A DNA stretch of 64,000 bases. It comes from Winogradskya humida (GTDB lineage Bacteria > Actinomycetota > Actinomycetes > Mycobacteriales > Micromonosporaceae). This document shows positions 52,004 through 62,007 of the stretch, piece after piece. The stretch covers positions 124,001-188,000 of the forward strand of contig NZ_BOMN01000001.1 in assembly GCF_016862215.1 (NCBI RefSeq), given 5' to 3'. How positions within the stretch are numbered: the first letter of the stretch is position 1; each line of letters opens with the position of its first letter. The position numbers and the translations under genes were made by a program. The notes under the pieces were generated by a model, which was not told the origin of the DNA, searched no databases, and worked only from the letters and a program-made list of their open reading frames with translations.

Positions 52004-53200
52004 TCAGCAGATGAGCAGAGGGAACCCTTCTGGGGGAAGGCGGTAGACGCTGCCGCGGGCGCCGGTCCAGGGGTCGAGCGCGACCATGTCGGTGGGATCG
52101 GTGGGATCGGCCGGCTGCTGCCCGGTCGTCGGGTCGCCTCCCTCGAACTGGACGAGGGCGTTGGGGCCGAGTCCGCATCCACTGCTGTGGAGGCGTACGC
52201 GTGCGGTGTTGGCGGGCAGATCCAGACGGTGCCGGACAACGCCGGTGGTGAGGTCGACCAGCAGGATTGCATCGCCGTCGGCCCACGGGGCGTCGCCGCC
52301 GGCCCGGATGATGGGCACTACGGCGGTGATCCCGTCGCCGAGCATCACCTCGCCCGGCCATCCCGTCGGGTTGACGATCTCGCCGGGCCGCAGGTGGGAG
52401 CGCAGGTCGGCGTCGACAACGCGGGGCTGCCGGCCTCCCACGATCCAGTGCACCGTGGTCGCGCCGGTGTTCGCGGGTTTCGCCCAGATGAGGTCGCCGT
52501 GGGCGGAGACCGCGACAAGCTGGGCGTCATCGGCGGCGGCTGGATCTTCGACCAGCCGCGCGTTGACGATGTCGACGACGGCGACCTTTTGCCCATCGGG
52601 ACTGTCCGCAGACACCGCTGCCCAGCGCGCGTCGGGTGACCAGGACACCGGACCCCACGCCGCGAGGTGGTCGGGCAGGGCCACCCTGCGCGATGTTCCG
52701 CTGTCCAGACGGCGCAGGACCAACCCGTCGGACTCGTCGTACAGCATCAGGAAGGCGCCGTCCGGAGAGATCGGACCGGGCCCTTCGTGCATCACGCTTT
52801 TGGGCAGCGTGTACTGGGAGCCGTCGGTGAGCACGAGTCGGAATCGGCAGTTCTCGTCCTCGACGTTTATAGGGTTGCACCGTGAGTAGAGGAACGCGGC
52901 GCGGGCCAGCGGCCGGTCAGGCAGCGGCGCCGGATCGGCCACCGGGGAATCCACCGTGGACAACGAGGCGGTGGACGCGGCCGGTAAGTCGGCCCGCGGT
53001 CCCGTCGGGTGGGCCGACCGGTCGGGAGCCGACGGGTGTAGCGGCGAGCACGCCGCGACGAGGCCGGCCGACACCAGCCCAGCGGCCGCCAGCAGGGCCA
53101 GCCGGCGGAACCGGCGGCGGCCCGGCCGTCCGGTCAACTCCTCGTCCGGCCCGGCACCGTCGGCGCCCGCACCCAGCAACTTCGACCGGTAATCATTCAT
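52004..53200 (-). CDS. Lipoprotein with predicted beta-propeller domain
   Basis: A 398-residue protein. A basic cytoplasmic N-terminus (GRPGRRRFRRLA) leads into a hydrophobic segment ending LVAAC, a lipobox at about residue 51, so it is probably anchored outside the membrane. After a Pro/Ser/Ala-rich linker (about 52-95) come repeated strand blocks such as ISPDGAFLMLYDESDGLVLRRL and VSWSPDARWAAVSADSPDGQKV, typical of TolB/WD40-like propellers. Cys pairs occur in YSRCNPINVEDENC. Function is unknown; it may sense or bind a ligand. Monocistronic with a downstream hairpin. Confidence 0.72.
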   Translation of the reverse strand: MNDYRSKLLGAGADGAGPDEELTGRPGRRRFRRLALLAAAGLVSAGLVAACSPLHPSAPDRSAHPTGPRADLPAASTASLSTVDSPVADPAPLPDRPLARAAFLYSRCNPINVEDENCRFRLVLTDGSQYTLPKSVMHEGPGPISPDGAFLMLYDESDGLVLRRLDSGTSRRVALPDHLAAWGPVSWSPDARWAAVSADSPDGQKVAVVDIVNARLVEDPAAADDAQLVAVSAHGDLIWAKPANTGATTVHWIVGGRQPRVVDADLRSHLRPGEIVNPTGWPGEVMLGDGITAVVPIIRAGGDAPWADGDAILLVDLTTGVVRHRLDLPANTARVRLHSSGCGLGPNALVQFEGGDPTTGQQPADPTDPTDMVALDPWTGARGSVYRLPPEGFPLLIC

Positions 53201-53321
53201 GGCTGTCAGCGTTGCGATCGTCAGGCCCGTACGCCTGAGCGCCGGTACTCAACCGAGGGTGAATTCCGGCACCTACCTGCACGTCGACCTGACGACGGAT
53301 TGTGCTGTCGCCCCGGGCTGA

Positions 53322-55568
53322 TCAGGACGCGAGTTTGGCGCGGACGGTGGCGGCGTCGGGGTGGTCGAGGTTTTCGAGGATGGTGAGGGAGCGGCGCCAG
53401 GCGTCGCGGGCCTGGGGGTGGTTGCCGGCGGCGTGGTGGGTGTCGCCGATGTGGGTGAGGATTTCTGATTCGTTGTACGGGTCGGCTGCGCGACGGTACG
53501 CCGCGAGGGCCTCCGCGTAGCAGCGCAGCGCCTCGTCATGGTTGCCGAGGTGGTGGTGGGCGTAGCCGACGGTGTCCCAGGCGGCGCCCACGCCGGAGTG
53601 GTCGTCGTCGCCGAGTTTGAGGTGCAGGGCGACGGATTCCTGGCTGAACTTCAGGGCGAGCGGGTAGTCGCCGAGCTGGACGTGGCACCAGCCGATGGCG
53701 TTGAGGGCGTGGGCCTCGTGTTCGCCGGAGCCGACCCGGCGGTAGAAGATCAGGGCCTGTTCGTTGCAGGCGAGGGCTTCGCGGTGGCGGTCGGCGACGC
53801 CGAGGACGATGGCCAGGTTGAGGTTGGCGCCGGCCTGGCCCATGGCGTCGCCGAGGGCGTCGTAGAGGGTGATCGCCTCGCGGAGGTGGTCGAGGGCTTC
53901 GTCGACGCGGCCGACGTTGAAGTAGCCGCCGGCCAGCTCGGTGTGGGTGCGGACCTGGCGGTCGCGGTCCCCGAGGCGTACGGCTGCGGCCATCGCGGTC
54001 TGCTGGGTGGTGACCCAGTCCTGGAAGAGGGCGCGGCGGTGCAGGTAGGTCGCCATGGACCAGGCGAGGTGCCAGACGTGCGCGTCGTTGCCGGTGCGGG
54101 CGGCCTGGTCGATCGCGGCGAGCAGGACCTCGTGCTCGGCGAGGAACCAGGTCATGGCCTCGTCGCGGCCGGGGGGCTCCTCGACCAGGGCGCCGGGGGC
54201 GGGCGCGGGGGCCGCGATCGGGTTGCGGTGACGGGCGAAGACCCGGTCGGCGGCGAGCGCGGTGTGCAGGAAGTGGTCCATCATGCGGCGCGATGCGGCC
54301 TCGCGGGCGGTCACTTCCTCTTCGCGGTACGCCCGGTCGGCGGCGTACGCGCGCAGCAGGTCGTGGAACGTGAACCGGCCCGGGAGTGGTTCGCTGAGCA
54401 GGCTGGCCGTGGCCAGCTCGGCGAGCAGCAGCCGGGTCCGCACGACCGGCTCGGCGATCAGGCTGGCCGCCGACTCGACCGTCATCTCGGGCCCGGGGTG
54501 CAGGCCGAGGAGCCGGAACAGCCGGGCCGCGCCGGGGGTGAGCGTGCGGTAGGACCAGGAGAAGACCGCTCGCACGTCGCCGGCCGCGTCACCGACCGCG
54601 AGTGTGTCGAGGCGGGTGTCGCGCAGCTCGGCGGCCAGATCTTCCAGGGCCACGCCGGGGCGGGTGGCGGCGAGCGCTGCGGCGATGGTCAGCGCGAGCG
54701 GCAGCCGGGCGCAGCGGGTGATGATCTCCTCGACCGCGGCGGGTGCGGCGGCCAGGCGGTCGGCGCCGAGACGGCGGGCCAGCAGCTGGAACGCCTCGTC
54801 GGTGCTGAGCAGGTGCAGCCCGAGCGGGTGCGCGCCGTGCCGCGCGACCAGTCCGGCGAGGTCGTCGCGGCTGGTCACCAGGACCATGCAGTCCTTCGCG
54901 CCGGGCAACAGCGGGCGGACCTGCGCGGCGTCACGGGCGTTGTCGAGCAGGACCAGCATCTTGCGGTCGGCGAGCATGCTGCGGTAGAGCGCTGCCCGGT
55001 CGTCGAGCCCGGCGGGGATCTCCTTGTGCTGCACCCCGAGCGCCCCGAGGAACCCGGAGAGAACGTCGCCGGGGTCGCGCAGGGCGCCGTCGGGGTCGAA
55101 GCCGCGCAGGTCGGCGTGGAGCTGGCCGTCGGGGTAGCGGGCGCGGGCCTTGTGCGCCCAGTGCACGGCGAGGGTGGTCTTGCCGATGCCCGCGGCCCCG
55201 GACAGCGCCGAGATCGCCACCGCTGCCGGGCGGCCCCCGGCGACGGTGGTGATCGTGTCGAGGGCGCGCAGCTGGGCGGTGCGGCCGACGAACCCGTACA
55301 CGTCGGGTGGGAGCTGGGCGGGGACCGGGCGGCCGGGTGCGGATCCGCCGAGGAACTTGCCGCGGGCCTCCTCGTCGTCGAGGCGCAGGGCGTCGGCGAT
55401 CATCCGAGCGGTCGCCGGGCGTGGCGTACGCTTCCCGGTCTCGATCATGCGGACGGTCTTCACGTCGATCCGGGCGAGCTCGGCCAGCTCCTCCTGGGTC
55501 AGTCCCAGCTCCCGCCGCCGTGCCCGCACCCGCTCGCCGAACAACGCGTCCCCCGAACCGCCGCTCAA
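53322..55568 (-). CDS. XRE HTH - NB-ARC ATPase - TPR regulator (AfsR-like STAND protein)
   Basis: A 748-residue STAND regulator. A Cro/C1 HTH lies at about 10-65 (VRARRRELGLTQEELAELARIDVKTVRMIE). An NB-ARC domain at about 90-360 has Walker A GAAGIGKTTLAVHWA (about 124-138), Walker B KMLVLLDNARD, VLVTSRDDL sensor and RLPLALTIAAA (GLPL-like). The C-terminal half contains about six TPR units (LNLAIVLGVADRHREAL, LNAIGWCHVQLGDYPLAL, WDTVGYAHHHLGNHDEAL). Such proteins regulate secondary metabolism or development by nucleotide-controlled oligomerisation. It diverges from a flavin monooxygenase gene, a possible target. The opposite-strand open frame is a codon-bias shadow. Confidence 0.9.
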   Translation of the reverse strand: MSGGSGDALFGERVRARRRELGLTQEELAELARIDVKTVRMIETGKRTPRPATARMIADALRLDDEEARGKFLGGSAPGRPVPAQLPPDVYGFVGRTAQLRALDTITTVAGGRPAAVAISALSGAAGIGKTTLAVHWAHKARARYPDGQLHADLRGFDPDGALRDPGDVLSGFLGALGVQHKEIPAGLDDRAALYRSMLADRKMLVLLDNARDAAQVRPLLPGAKDCMVLVTSRDDLAGLVARHGAHPLGLHLLSTDEAFQLLARRLGADRLAAAPAAVEEIITRCARLPLALTIAAALAATRPGVALEDLAAELRDTRLDTLAVGDAAGDVRAVFSWSYRTLTPGAARLFRLLGLHPGPEMTVESAASLIAEPVVRTRLLLAELATASLLSEPLPGRFTFHDLLRAYAADRAYREEEVTAREAASRRMMDHFLHTALAADRVFARHRNPIAAPAPAPGALVEEPPGRDEAMTWFLAEHEVLLAAIDQAARTGNDAHVWHLAWSMATYLHRRALFQDWVTTQQTAMAAAVRLGDRDRQVRTHTELAGGYFNVGRVDEALDHLREAITLYDALGDAMGQAGANLNLAIVLGVADRHREALACNEQALIFYRRVGSGEHEAHALNAIGWCHVQLGDYPLALKFSQESVALHLKLGDDDHSGVGAAWDTVGYAHHHLGNHDEALRCYAEALAAYRRAADPYNESEILTHIGDTHHAAGNHPQARDAWRRSLTILENLDHPDAATVRAKLAS

Positions 55569-55791
55569 GCTGCCCCCCGAAACACCAAACGCCCGGTGAA
55601 CGCCCTGGAGACGCCCCCTGTACTAAGGGACGGTAGCTCTACGCCGATCGATCGTTCACATCGGCAGGCGTAACGGGGGCGGTCCGAGCGGTCCCGGCAT
55701 GCCGTGCACGCAGGCCGGGCGTTCGGGTCGTCATACACGCTGTGAGCGTTGTGTCAGTGCGCTGTGAGCGGCGGGACCTAGCGTCGCCGTC

Positions 55792-56988
55792 ATGAACAAC
55801 ACCAGGGTCCTGATCTCCGGCGCGAGCATCGCCGGTCCCGCGCTGGCATATTGGCTGGCCCGCTACGGCTTCGACGTCACGGTGGTCGAGAAGGCCGCCG
55901 AGCTGCGGCCGGGTGGGCAGGCGGTCGACTTCAAGGGCGTCACTCACCGTACGGTGCTGAGCCGGATGGGCATCCTCGACGACGTCAAGCGGCTGCAGAC
56001 CGGCGGGCAGGACGGCACCGTGGTCGACGCGCGGGGTCGCAAGCTGGCCGTCGTCCCGGGTGAGTTCAGCGGCGGGGAGATCGAGATCGTCCGGGGTGAT
56101 CTCGCGCGGCTGCTCTACGACCGCACGTCGTCGACCTGCGAATACATGTTCGGCGACTCGATCAGCACGCTCGATGAGACCGGCGAGGGCGTGCATGTGA
56201 CTTTCCAGCACGCGCCGCCGCGGACATTCGACCTAGTCGTGGGCGCTGACGGGATCCACTCCCACACCCGCGGGCTGGCGTTCGGGCCGGAGGCGGATTA
56301 TGTCCGGCATCTGGGCTACTACTACGCCCTGGCCGACATGGACACCGGCGACGATGATGCGATGTACGGCGAGCCGGGCCGGATGGCCGCGATCGGTGGC
56401 CGCAAAGCCCCGGCGTTTTTCGTCTTCGCGTCGGAGCTGCTCGACTACGACCGCGACGACGTCGACCAGCAGAAGCGGCTGGTCGCCGACGCGTATCGCG
56501 GTGGCGGGTGGCGGATCCCGGAGCTGATCGCGCAGCTTCCGGCGGCGAAGGAGTTCTATCTCGACTCGATCAGCCGGGTGACCACGGACCGGTACTCGAG
56601 TGGGCGGGTGGTGCTGCTCGGCGACGCCGCCTACGGCAACACGCTGGGCGGATTCGGGACCGGGCTCGCGGTCGTCGGTGCCTACGTGCTGGCCGGCGAG
56701 CTGTTGCGGGCCGGCGGCGACCACACGGTCGCGTACGCACAGTACGAGGCCAAGTTCCGCGGTTATGCCAAGGTCTCCCAGCAGGTCAGCGCGGGCCGGA
56801 TTCTCGCACCACGGACCAGGCTCGGGATGCGTGGGCGTAATGCCATGTTCTCGGTGTCGTTGCTGTTCAAGCCGCTGATGAAGCTCATGGACCGGTTCGC
56901 CACCGACATCGAGCTGGAGGATTACCCCTCAGAGCACGGTGACGCGGGACGTGCGGAACACCCGGACGAACTGCAGGACCACGGCTGA
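55792..56988 (+). CDS. FAD-dependent aromatic monooxygenase (PHBH/TetX-like)
   Basis: A 398-residue group A flavin monooxygenase. GASIAGPALAYWLARYGFDV (about 10-29) is the FAD-binding GxGxxG variant, VVGADGIHSHTR (about 151-162) the DG motif, and GRVVLLGDAAYGNTLGGFGTG (split at about 270-290) the GD motif binding the FAD ribityl chain. It hydroxylates or epoxidises aromatic or polyketide-like substrates using NADPH and O2. ATG 55792 is the start. Its last 60 bases overlap the end of a convergent small membrane-protein gene, giving an atypical polar tail (SEHGDAGRAEHPDE). Confidence 0.9.
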   Translation: MNNTRVLISGASIAGPALAYWLARYGFDVTVVEKAAELRPGGQAVDFKGVTHRTVLSRMGILDDVKRLQTGGQDGTVVDARGRKLAVVPGEFSGGEIEIVRGDLARLLYDRTSSTCEYMFGDSISTLDETGEGVHVTFQHAPPRTFDLVVGADGIHSHTRGLAFGPEADYVRHLGYYYALADMDTGDDDAMYGEPGRMAAIGGRKAPAFFVFASELLDYDRDDVDQQKRLVADAYRGGGWRIPELIAQLPAAKEFYLDSISRVTTDRYSSGRVVLLGDAAYGNTLGGFGTGLAVVGAYVLAGELLRAGGDHTVAYAQYEAKFRGYAKVSQQVSAGRILAPRTRLGMRGRNAMFSVSLLFKPLMKLMDRFATDIELEDYPSEHGDAGRAEHPDELQDHG

Positions 56989-57249
56989 GACGATGCCAGC
57001 CAGTGCGAGCGTCGACAGGATGCGGTTGCCGCCGGTCAGCTCGTCGACCGCGCGCAGGGTGAGGCAGACACCGAAGAGGAGCTCGATCGCGGCGAGCATC
57101 CCGGGGCCGAGCACGGGCTGCTTGCGCCAGAGGTGCACCGGGCCACCCGCGGCGCGGTGCCGGCGGACAAGCAGGATCACTGCGAGGGTGACGCACAGTG
57201 CGGCCGCGGCGAGCTCGAAGACGATGAACGCCGTGTCGGACGTTGACAT
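56929..57249 (-). CDS. Small three-helix membrane protein
   Basis: A 106-residue protein with three predicted transmembrane helices (about 7-27, 48-65 and 78-96) separated by a basic loop (RRHRAAGGPVHLWRKQP). No named family is recognised with certainty. ATG 57249 has TGGGAGGAACG-type purines nearby only on the opposite strand, so its own ribosome site is weak. The gene overlaps the monooxygenase 3' end by 60 bases tail to tail. Codon bias and clean hydrophobic periodicity still support it. Confidence 0.65.
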   Translation of the reverse strand: MSTSDTAFIVFELAAAALCVTLAVILLVRRHRAAGGPVHLWRKQPVLGPGMLAAIELLFGVCLTLRAVDELTGGNRILSTLALAGIVSAVVLQFVRVFRTSRVTVL

Positions 57250-57305
57250 GGGAGGAACGGTATCGGGTGTGCGCCAGCGCGGGGCCGGCGCACTCCCGGC
57301 GGATA

Positions 57306-57575
57306 TCAGCCCTCGCGGACGATGGCCTCGGCCACCCGGCGCAGCTCGCGCTGGTCCGGCACGAAACCGTCGGCGATGTCGTGGTGCAGACCGGCCTTGG
57401 TCTCGTCGAGGATCTCGGTGGCGACCGTGTCGACGGGCTCCCCCGCGTACTCGTGGGAGACCTTGTCGGTGGCGGCCTGCATCGCCGACGTGAGCTGCTG
57501 CTCCAGCGGGCCGCGGAGCTTCTCCTCGACCGGGCTGAGGCTGTTCGGGTCCAAAGTGACGTGTGGCTCGACCAT
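57306..57575 (-). CDS. Small helical hypothetical protein
   Basis: An 89-residue, strongly helical acidic protein: NSLSPVEEKLRGPLEQQLTS, then VSHEYAGEPVDTVATEILDE, ending RRVAEAIVREG. It looks like a three-helix bundle with charged surfaces, perhaps a dimerising adaptor, but no function is known. ATG 57575 follows GGGGGAGAG at a good distance. It diverges from the ABC importer operon. The 210-base region between them holds two 15-base direct repeats (57669-57683 and 57690-57704). Confidence 0.68.
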   Translation of the reverse strand: MVEPHVTLDPNSLSPVEEKLRGPLEQQLTSAMQAATDKVSHEYAGEPVDTVATEILDETKAGLHHDIADGFVPDQRELRRVAEAIVREG

Positions 57576-57668
57576 GGTGAGCTCTCCCCCGGCTTTATGT
57601 CTGACAACTACTGAAGACAACGCGCGAATACCCATCATGGCTCGGTCGGCAAACCGCCTGACTGAGCC

Positions 57669-57704
57669 GGGTGACAAGAGATCTGGGCTGGGTGACAAGA
57701 GATC
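57669..57704 (+). promoter_or_regulatory. Direct repeat GGGTGACAAGAGATC, 21-base period
   Basis: Exact 15-base copies at 57669-57683 and 57690-57704, about 85 bases before the ABC importer start. A period of two helical turns suits a dimeric or paired regulator bound on one DNA face. Confidence 0.5.
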
Positions 57705-57787
57705 GATGGTTACGGGTTTGTTTCGTGAGCCGGTGGGGCAGGGTGATCGCACGTGACCTGTGTGACCTAGATCACCTTGGAGGGTCC

Positions 57788-59044
57788 ATGGCACTTGCCC
57801 GACGAATAGCCGCAGCGGCGGCCGCGACGATGCTGCTCACCCCGCTCGCCGCCTGCGGATCCGACGACGAGGGCGGGATACCCACCCTCAACCTCTACCA
57901 GTTCCCCGTGCAGGACATGCAGACCGTCATCGACACCTGCAACCAGGCGGCGGCCGGCCGCTACGAGATCGCGTACCAGGTCCTCCCCCGGGCCGCCGAC
58001 GACCAGCGCGTGCAGATGGTGCGCCGGCTGGCCGCCGAGGACGACAGCATGGACATCCTCGGCCTCGACGTGACCTGGACCCAGGAGTTCGCCAGCGCGC
58101 ACTGGATCAGGGGCTTCACCGGCGCCGACCGCGCCGAGATCGAGAAGGGCACGCTCGCCGGTCCGCTGGCCTCCGCCACCTACGACGGCAAGCTGTACGC
58201 CGCCCCGAACAACACGAACGTGCAGCTGCTCTGGTACCGCAAGGATCTCGTGCCCACGCCGCCGACGACGTGGGACGAGATGATCCGGGCGTCCCTGAAG
58301 CTGAAGGCCGAGGGCAAGCCGTCGCAGGTGCTCACCATGGGTGCGCAGTACGAGGGCCTGGTCGTGCTCTTCAACAACCTCGTCGCCAGCGCCGGCGGGC
58401 ACGTGGTCAGTGACGACGGCAAAACCGCGGTCATGGATGAGGGTACGGTCACCGCGCTGCGCGTCATGCGGCAGTTCGCCACCGCAGGCGTGACGAGCGC
58501 GTCGTTCTCCAACTCCATCGAGGACGACGTGCGGCTCGCTTTCCAGAACGGCGACGGGGCGTTCCAGCTCAATTGGCCGTACGTGTATTCGGCCCTGCAG
58601 AGCGACGCTCCGCAGCTGGCACCGAACGTCACGTGGGCCCGGTATCCGGCGATCGACGCGGGGACGCCGAGCCGGGTCACGATCGGGGGCTCGAATCTGG
58701 CGGTCAGCGCGTACAGCAGGCATCCGGATCTGGCTGTCGACGCGGTGAAGTGCCTGCGCAACGCCGCCAATCAGAAGTTCCTCGCCATCAAGGCCGGGCA
58801 GCCGCCGTCGATCGAGAGCGTCTACGCCGATCCCGAGATGACGAAGGCGTACCCGATGAAGCAGGCCATTCTCGACGAGCTCAAGGATGCGGCGCCGCGA
58901 CCGTTGACGCCGGCCTATCAGAACGTCTCGACCGTGGTGGCCGCGCAGTTGTCGCCGCCGTCCGCGATCGATCCCGCACGGACCGCCGCGGAGTTGAAGA
59001 AGGCGATCCAGGACGCCATCGACTCCAAGGGGGTGCTCCCGTGA
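57788..59044 (+). CDS. ABC transporter sugar-binding lipoprotein
   Basis: A 418-residue solute-binding protein. Its signal peptide ends in the lipobox LAAC (Cys at about 21), anchoring it outside the membrane. The mature fold is that of family 1 extracellular solute-binding proteins: YQVLPRAADDQRVQMVRRLAAED, LGLDVTWTQEFASAHWI, YAAPNNTNVQLLWYRKDL and a GAFQLNWPYVYS segment. It delivers an oligosaccharide or related compound to the permeases encoded next. ATG 57788 follows TTGGAGGG. The stop overlaps the first permease start (GTGA), so the operon is translationally coupled. Confidence 0.92.
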   Translation: MALARRIAAAAAATMLLTPLAACGSDDEGGIPTLNLYQFPVQDMQTVIDTCNQAAAGRYEIAYQVLPRAADDQRVQMVRRLAAEDDSMDILGLDVTWTQEFASAHWIRGFTGADRAEIEKGTLAGPLASATYDGKLYAAPNNTNVQLLWYRKDLVPTPPTTWDEMIRASLKLKAEGKPSQVLTMGAQYEGLVVLFNNLVASAGGHVVSDDGKTAVMDEGTVTALRVMRQFATAGVTSASFSNSIEDDVRLAFQNGDGAFQLNWPYVYSALQSDAPQLAPNVTWARYPAIDAGTPSRVTIGGSNLAVSAYSRHPDLAVDAVKCLRNAANQKFLAIKAGQPPSIESVYADPEMTKAYPMKQAILDELKDAAPRPLTPAYQNVSTVVAAQLSPPSAIDPARTAAELKKAIQDAIDSKGVLP

Positions 59045-59976
59045 CCGCCGTTGTGGAAAAGCCGCGCAAGGCCGCTCGGAGCAAGGTCGCTCTGAGTGAG
59101 GGAAAGAGGCAGGAGCGGCGGCTCGGCTGGTTGCTTTGCGCGCCGGCGGCGATCGTGATGGTGGCGGTCACCGCGTACCCCATCCTGTATTCGTTCTGGC
59201 TTTCCCTGCAGCGCTACGACCTGAAGTTCCCCGGCGACCGGGAGTTCGTCTGGTTCGACAATTACATAACCGTGCTGGGCAACGGCTACTGGTGGAGCGC
59301 GTTCGGCGTGACGATGCTGATCACCGTCATCTCGGTTGTCTTCGAGCTGGTGCTCGGCATGGGGCTCGCGCTGATCATGCACCGGACCCTGATCGGGCGC
59401 GGCCTCGTGCGCACGTCTGCGCTGATCCCGTACGGCATCGTCACGGTGGTCGCGGCGTTCAGCTGGCGCTACGCGTGGACGCCCGGCACCGGATACCTCG
59501 CGAACCTCGTCACGCCGGACGGGGCACCGCTGACCGAGCGGGCCAGCGCGCTCGCGATCATCATCGTGGCCGAGATCTGGAAGACGACGCCGTTCATGGC
59601 GCTGCTGCTCATGGCCGGGCTGGCGCTGGTGCCCGAGGATCTGCTCAAGGCGGCGTCGATGGACGGCGCGAGCGCGTGGCAACGGTTCGTGCGGGTCATG
59701 CTCCCGGTCATGAAACCGGCGATTCTCGTGGCGTTGCTGTTCCGCACGCTCGACGCGCTTCGGGTATTCGACAACATCTACGTGCTGACAAACGGCGCGA
59801 ACGATACGCGATCGGTGTCGATCATCGCGTACGACAATCTCATGAAGGGTTTGAATCTCGGTATCGGCTCGACGATGTCGGTGCTCATCTTCCTCACCGT
59901 GGCGATCATCGCGTTCATCTTCGTGAAGCTGTTCGGAACGGCCGCTCCCGGGGCCGGCGACGAGGGGAAACGCTGA
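59041..59976 (+). CDS. ABC sugar permease (MalF-type)
   Basis: A 311-residue permease with six transmembrane helices after a basic cytoplasmic N-terminus ([12 protein letters not shown]). The cytoplasmic EAA loop appears as [21 protein letters not shown], contacting the ATPase. GTG 59041 overlaps the stop of the binding-protein gene by 4 bases. It pairs with the following MalG-type permease to form the transport channel; ATG 59976 of that gene overlaps its TGA. Confidence 0.93.
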   Translation: MTAVVEKPRKAARSKVALSEGKRQERRLGWLLCAPAAIVMVAVTAYPILYSFWLSLQRYDLKFPGDREFVWFDNYITVLGNGYWWSAFGVTMLITVISVVFELVLGMGLALIMHRTLIGRGLVRTSALIPYGIVTVVAAFSWRYAWTPGTGYLANLVTPDGAPLTERASALAIIIVAEIWKTTPFMALLLMAGLALVPEDLLKAASMDGASAWQRFVRVMLPVMKPAILVALLFRTLDALRVFDNIYVLTNGANDTRSVSIIAYDNLMKGLNLGIGSTMSVLIFLTVAIIAFIFVKLFGTAAPGAGDEGKR

Positions 59977-60794
59977 TGCCCGTCAAGCTCAAGTGGGGAC
60001 TGCTGGACGCGCTCGTCGTGGTTTTCGCGATCGTGCCGGTGCTCTGGATCGTGTCGCTGTCGTTCAAGACCACGGCGACGCTGACCGACGGCAACTTCAT
60101 CCCTCGCGAATGGACCCTCGACAACTACCGGACCATTTTCCAGACCGACCAGTTCGTACGAGCCCTCGTGAACTCGATCGGGATCGCGCTCATCTCGACC
60201 CTCATCGCGGTGGTCCTCGGCACGATGGCCGCGTACGCGATCAGCCGCCTGGACTTTCCCGGAAAGGGCCTGCTCGTCGGGGTTTCCCTGCTGATCGCGA
60301 TGTTCCCGCAGGTGTCGCTGGTCTCGCCGCTGTTCAACATCGAACGGCAGACCGGGCTGTTCGACACGTGGCCGGGCCTGATCCTGCCCTACATCACGTT
60401 CGCGCTGCCGCTGGCGATCTACACGTTGTCGGCGTTCTTCAAACAGATCCCGTGGGACCTCGAGAAGGCCGCCAAAATGGACGGTGCTACCCAGGGCGAG
60501 GCGTTCCGCCGGGTGATCGCCCCGCTCGCGGCGCCCGGCGTGTTCACCACCGCGATCCTGGTCTTCATCTTCTGCTGGAACGACTTCCTCTTCGCCATCT
60601 CCCTGACCTCGACCGAGCAGTCCCGCACGGTCCCGGTGGCGCTGTCGTTCTTCACCGGCGCCTCGCAGTTCGAGGACCCGACCGGCGCGATCTCCGCCGC
60701 CGCCGTGGTCATCACGATCCCGATCATCCTCTTCGTGCTGTTCTTCCAGAAGCGCATCGTCGCGGGTCTCACCTCCGGCGCCGTGAAGGGATAA
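59976..60794 (+). CDS. ABC sugar permease (MalG-type)
   Basis: A 272-residue permease with six helices. [15 protein letters not shown] is the family-typical periplasmic segment after helix 1, and the EAA loop reads [33 protein letters not shown] is the conserved motif near helix 5. It is coupled to the upstream permease by a one-base TGATG overlap and followed after 6 bases by its ATPase gene. Confidence 0.93.
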   Translation: MPVKLKWGLLDALVVVFAIVPVLWIVSLSFKTTATLTDGNFIPREWTLDNYRTIFQTDQFVRALVNSIGIALISTLIAVVLGTMAAYAISRLDFPGKGLLVGVSLLIAMFPQVSLVSPLFNIERQTGLFDTWPGLILPYITFALPLAIYTLSAFFKQIPWDLEKAAKMDGATQGEAFRRVIAPLAAPGVFTTAILVFIFCWNDFLFAISLTSTEQSRTVPVALSFFTGASQFEDPTGAISAAAVVITIPIILFVLFFQKRIVAGLTSGAVKG

Positions 60795-60800
60795 GAACCC

Positions 60801-61961
60801 ATGGCTGACATCGTTCTCGACAAGGTGACCAAGAGCTATCCCGACGGCACGATCGCGGTGCACGGCATCGACCTGGAGATCGCCGACGGCGAGTTCATCA
60901 TCCTGGTCGGCCCGTCCGGCTGCGGGAAGTCCACGACCCTCAACATGATCGCCGGCCTGGAGGACATCACGACCGGCGAGCTGCGCATCGGCGGCGAACG
61001 CGTCAACGACAAGGCGCCCAAGGACCGGGACATCGCGATGGTGTTCCAGTCGTATGCGCTGTATCCGAACATGACCGTACGCGACAACATGGGCTTCCCC
61101 CTGAAGCTCGCCAAACTCCCGAAGGCGGAGATCGACAAGAAGGTCGGCGAGGCCGCGAAGGTCCTCGAACTGACCGACTACCTCGACCGCAAACCCGCGA
61201 ACCTCTCCGGCGGGCAGCGCCAGCGGGTCGCCATGGGCCGCGCGATCGTGCGTAACCCCAAGGCCTTCCTGATGGACGAGCCGCTGTCCAACCTGGACGC
61301 CAAACTGCGGGTGCAGATGCGTACGCAGGTATCACGCCTGCAGAAGCAGCTCGGCACCACCACGGTCTACGTCACCCACGACCAGACCGAGGCGATGACG
61401 CTCGGCGACCGCGTGGTGGTGATGCGCGCCGGTCACATCCAGCAGGTCGGCGACCCGCAGACCCTCTACGACAAGCCGGTCAACCTGTTCGTCGCCGGGT
61501 TCATCGGCTCCCCCTCGATGAACTTCCTCCCGGCCACGGTGTTCCCCGGCGGTCTCCACACCCCGATCGGCGACCTCCCGATCCCGGTCAAGGACAACGC
61601 CCCGAAGGACCTGGTCCTGGGCATCCGCCCCGAGCACTTCGAGGACGCCCGGCTGGTCGAGGAGGCGCTGCGGCCGCGCGGCTTCGAGTTCACGCTGCCG
61701 GTCGACCTCGTCGAGTCCATGGGCTCCGACAAGTACGTCTACTTCACCGTTGAGGGCGGAAAGTCGGACCTGGCGTCAGCGGACCTTGCCGACCTGGCCG
61801 CGGACGCCGGCGGCGCGGACCTCCCCGACCAGAGCGGCCTGGTCACGCGTCTGTCGGCGGAATCCCGGGTCCGCGAGGGCGCCGACGCCCGCATCTGGCT
61901 CAACCTCGACAAGATCCACCTCTTCGACCCCTCCGACGGCCGCAACCTCACCCTCGATTAG
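60801..61961 (+). CDS. ugpC: ABC transporter ATP-binding protein (UgpC/MsmK/MalK family)
   Basis: A 386-residue importer ATPase. Walker [10 protein letters not shown] (about 37-45), Q-loop in [13 protein letters not shown], signature [14 protein letters not shown] (about 135-148), Walker [12 protein letters not shown] and H-loop in [11 protein letters not shown] are complete. The C-terminal OB-fold regulatory domain of the MalK type spans about 240-385. A variable low-complexity stretch ([18 protein letters not shown]) lies near 325-345. It energises the importer encoded upstream; many actinomycetes use one shared ATPase for several sugar systems, but here a dedicated copy is in the operon. 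A terminator follows at 61970-61997. Confidence 0.93.
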   Translation: MADIVLDKVTKSYPDGTIAVHGIDLEIADGEFIILVGPSGCGKSTTLNMIAGLEDITTGELRIGGERVNDKAPKDRDIAMVFQSYALYPNMTVRDNMGFPLKLAKLPKAEIDKKVGEAAKVLELTDYLDRKPANLSGGQRQRVAMGRAIVRNPKAFLMDEPLSNLDAKLRVQMRTQVSRLQKQLGTTTVYVTHDQTEAMTLGDRVVVMRAGHIQQVGDPQTLYDKPVNLFVAGFIGSPSMNFLPATVFPGGLHTPIGDLPIPVKDNAPKDLVLGIRPEHFEDARLVEEALRPRGFEFTLPVDLVESMGSDKYVYFTVEGGKSDLASADLADLAADAGGADLPDQSGLVTRLSAESRVREGADARIWLNLDKIHLFDPSDGRNLTLD

Positions 61962-61969
61962 GTCTCCAT

Positions 61970-61997
61970 GGGGACGCTCGGTTAACCGGGCGTCCCC
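61970..61997. terminator. Bidirectional hairpin terminator after the ABC operon
   Basis: GGGGACGC (61970-61977) pairs with GCGTCCCC (61990-61997). An inner CGG-TTAA-CCG palindrome extends the stem. It lies 9 bases after the ATPase stop and 11 before the end of the convergent SDR gene. Confidence 0.75.
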
Positions 61998-62007
61998 GAC
62001 ATCGGCG

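Noticed and set aside
53538..55673. A 711-codon plus-strand frame opposite the NB-ARC/TPR regulator
   Set aside because: Gly/Val/Glu-rich shadow of the opposite gene with no recognisable domain; the minus strand has clear HTH, P-loop and TPR motifs.
56929..56988. Frameshift or misplaced stop at the end of the flavin monooxygenase
   Set aside because: The polar tail overlapping the convergent gene is odd, but no alternative stop or frame gives a better C-terminus, so a simple tail-to-tail overlap is the plainer reading.
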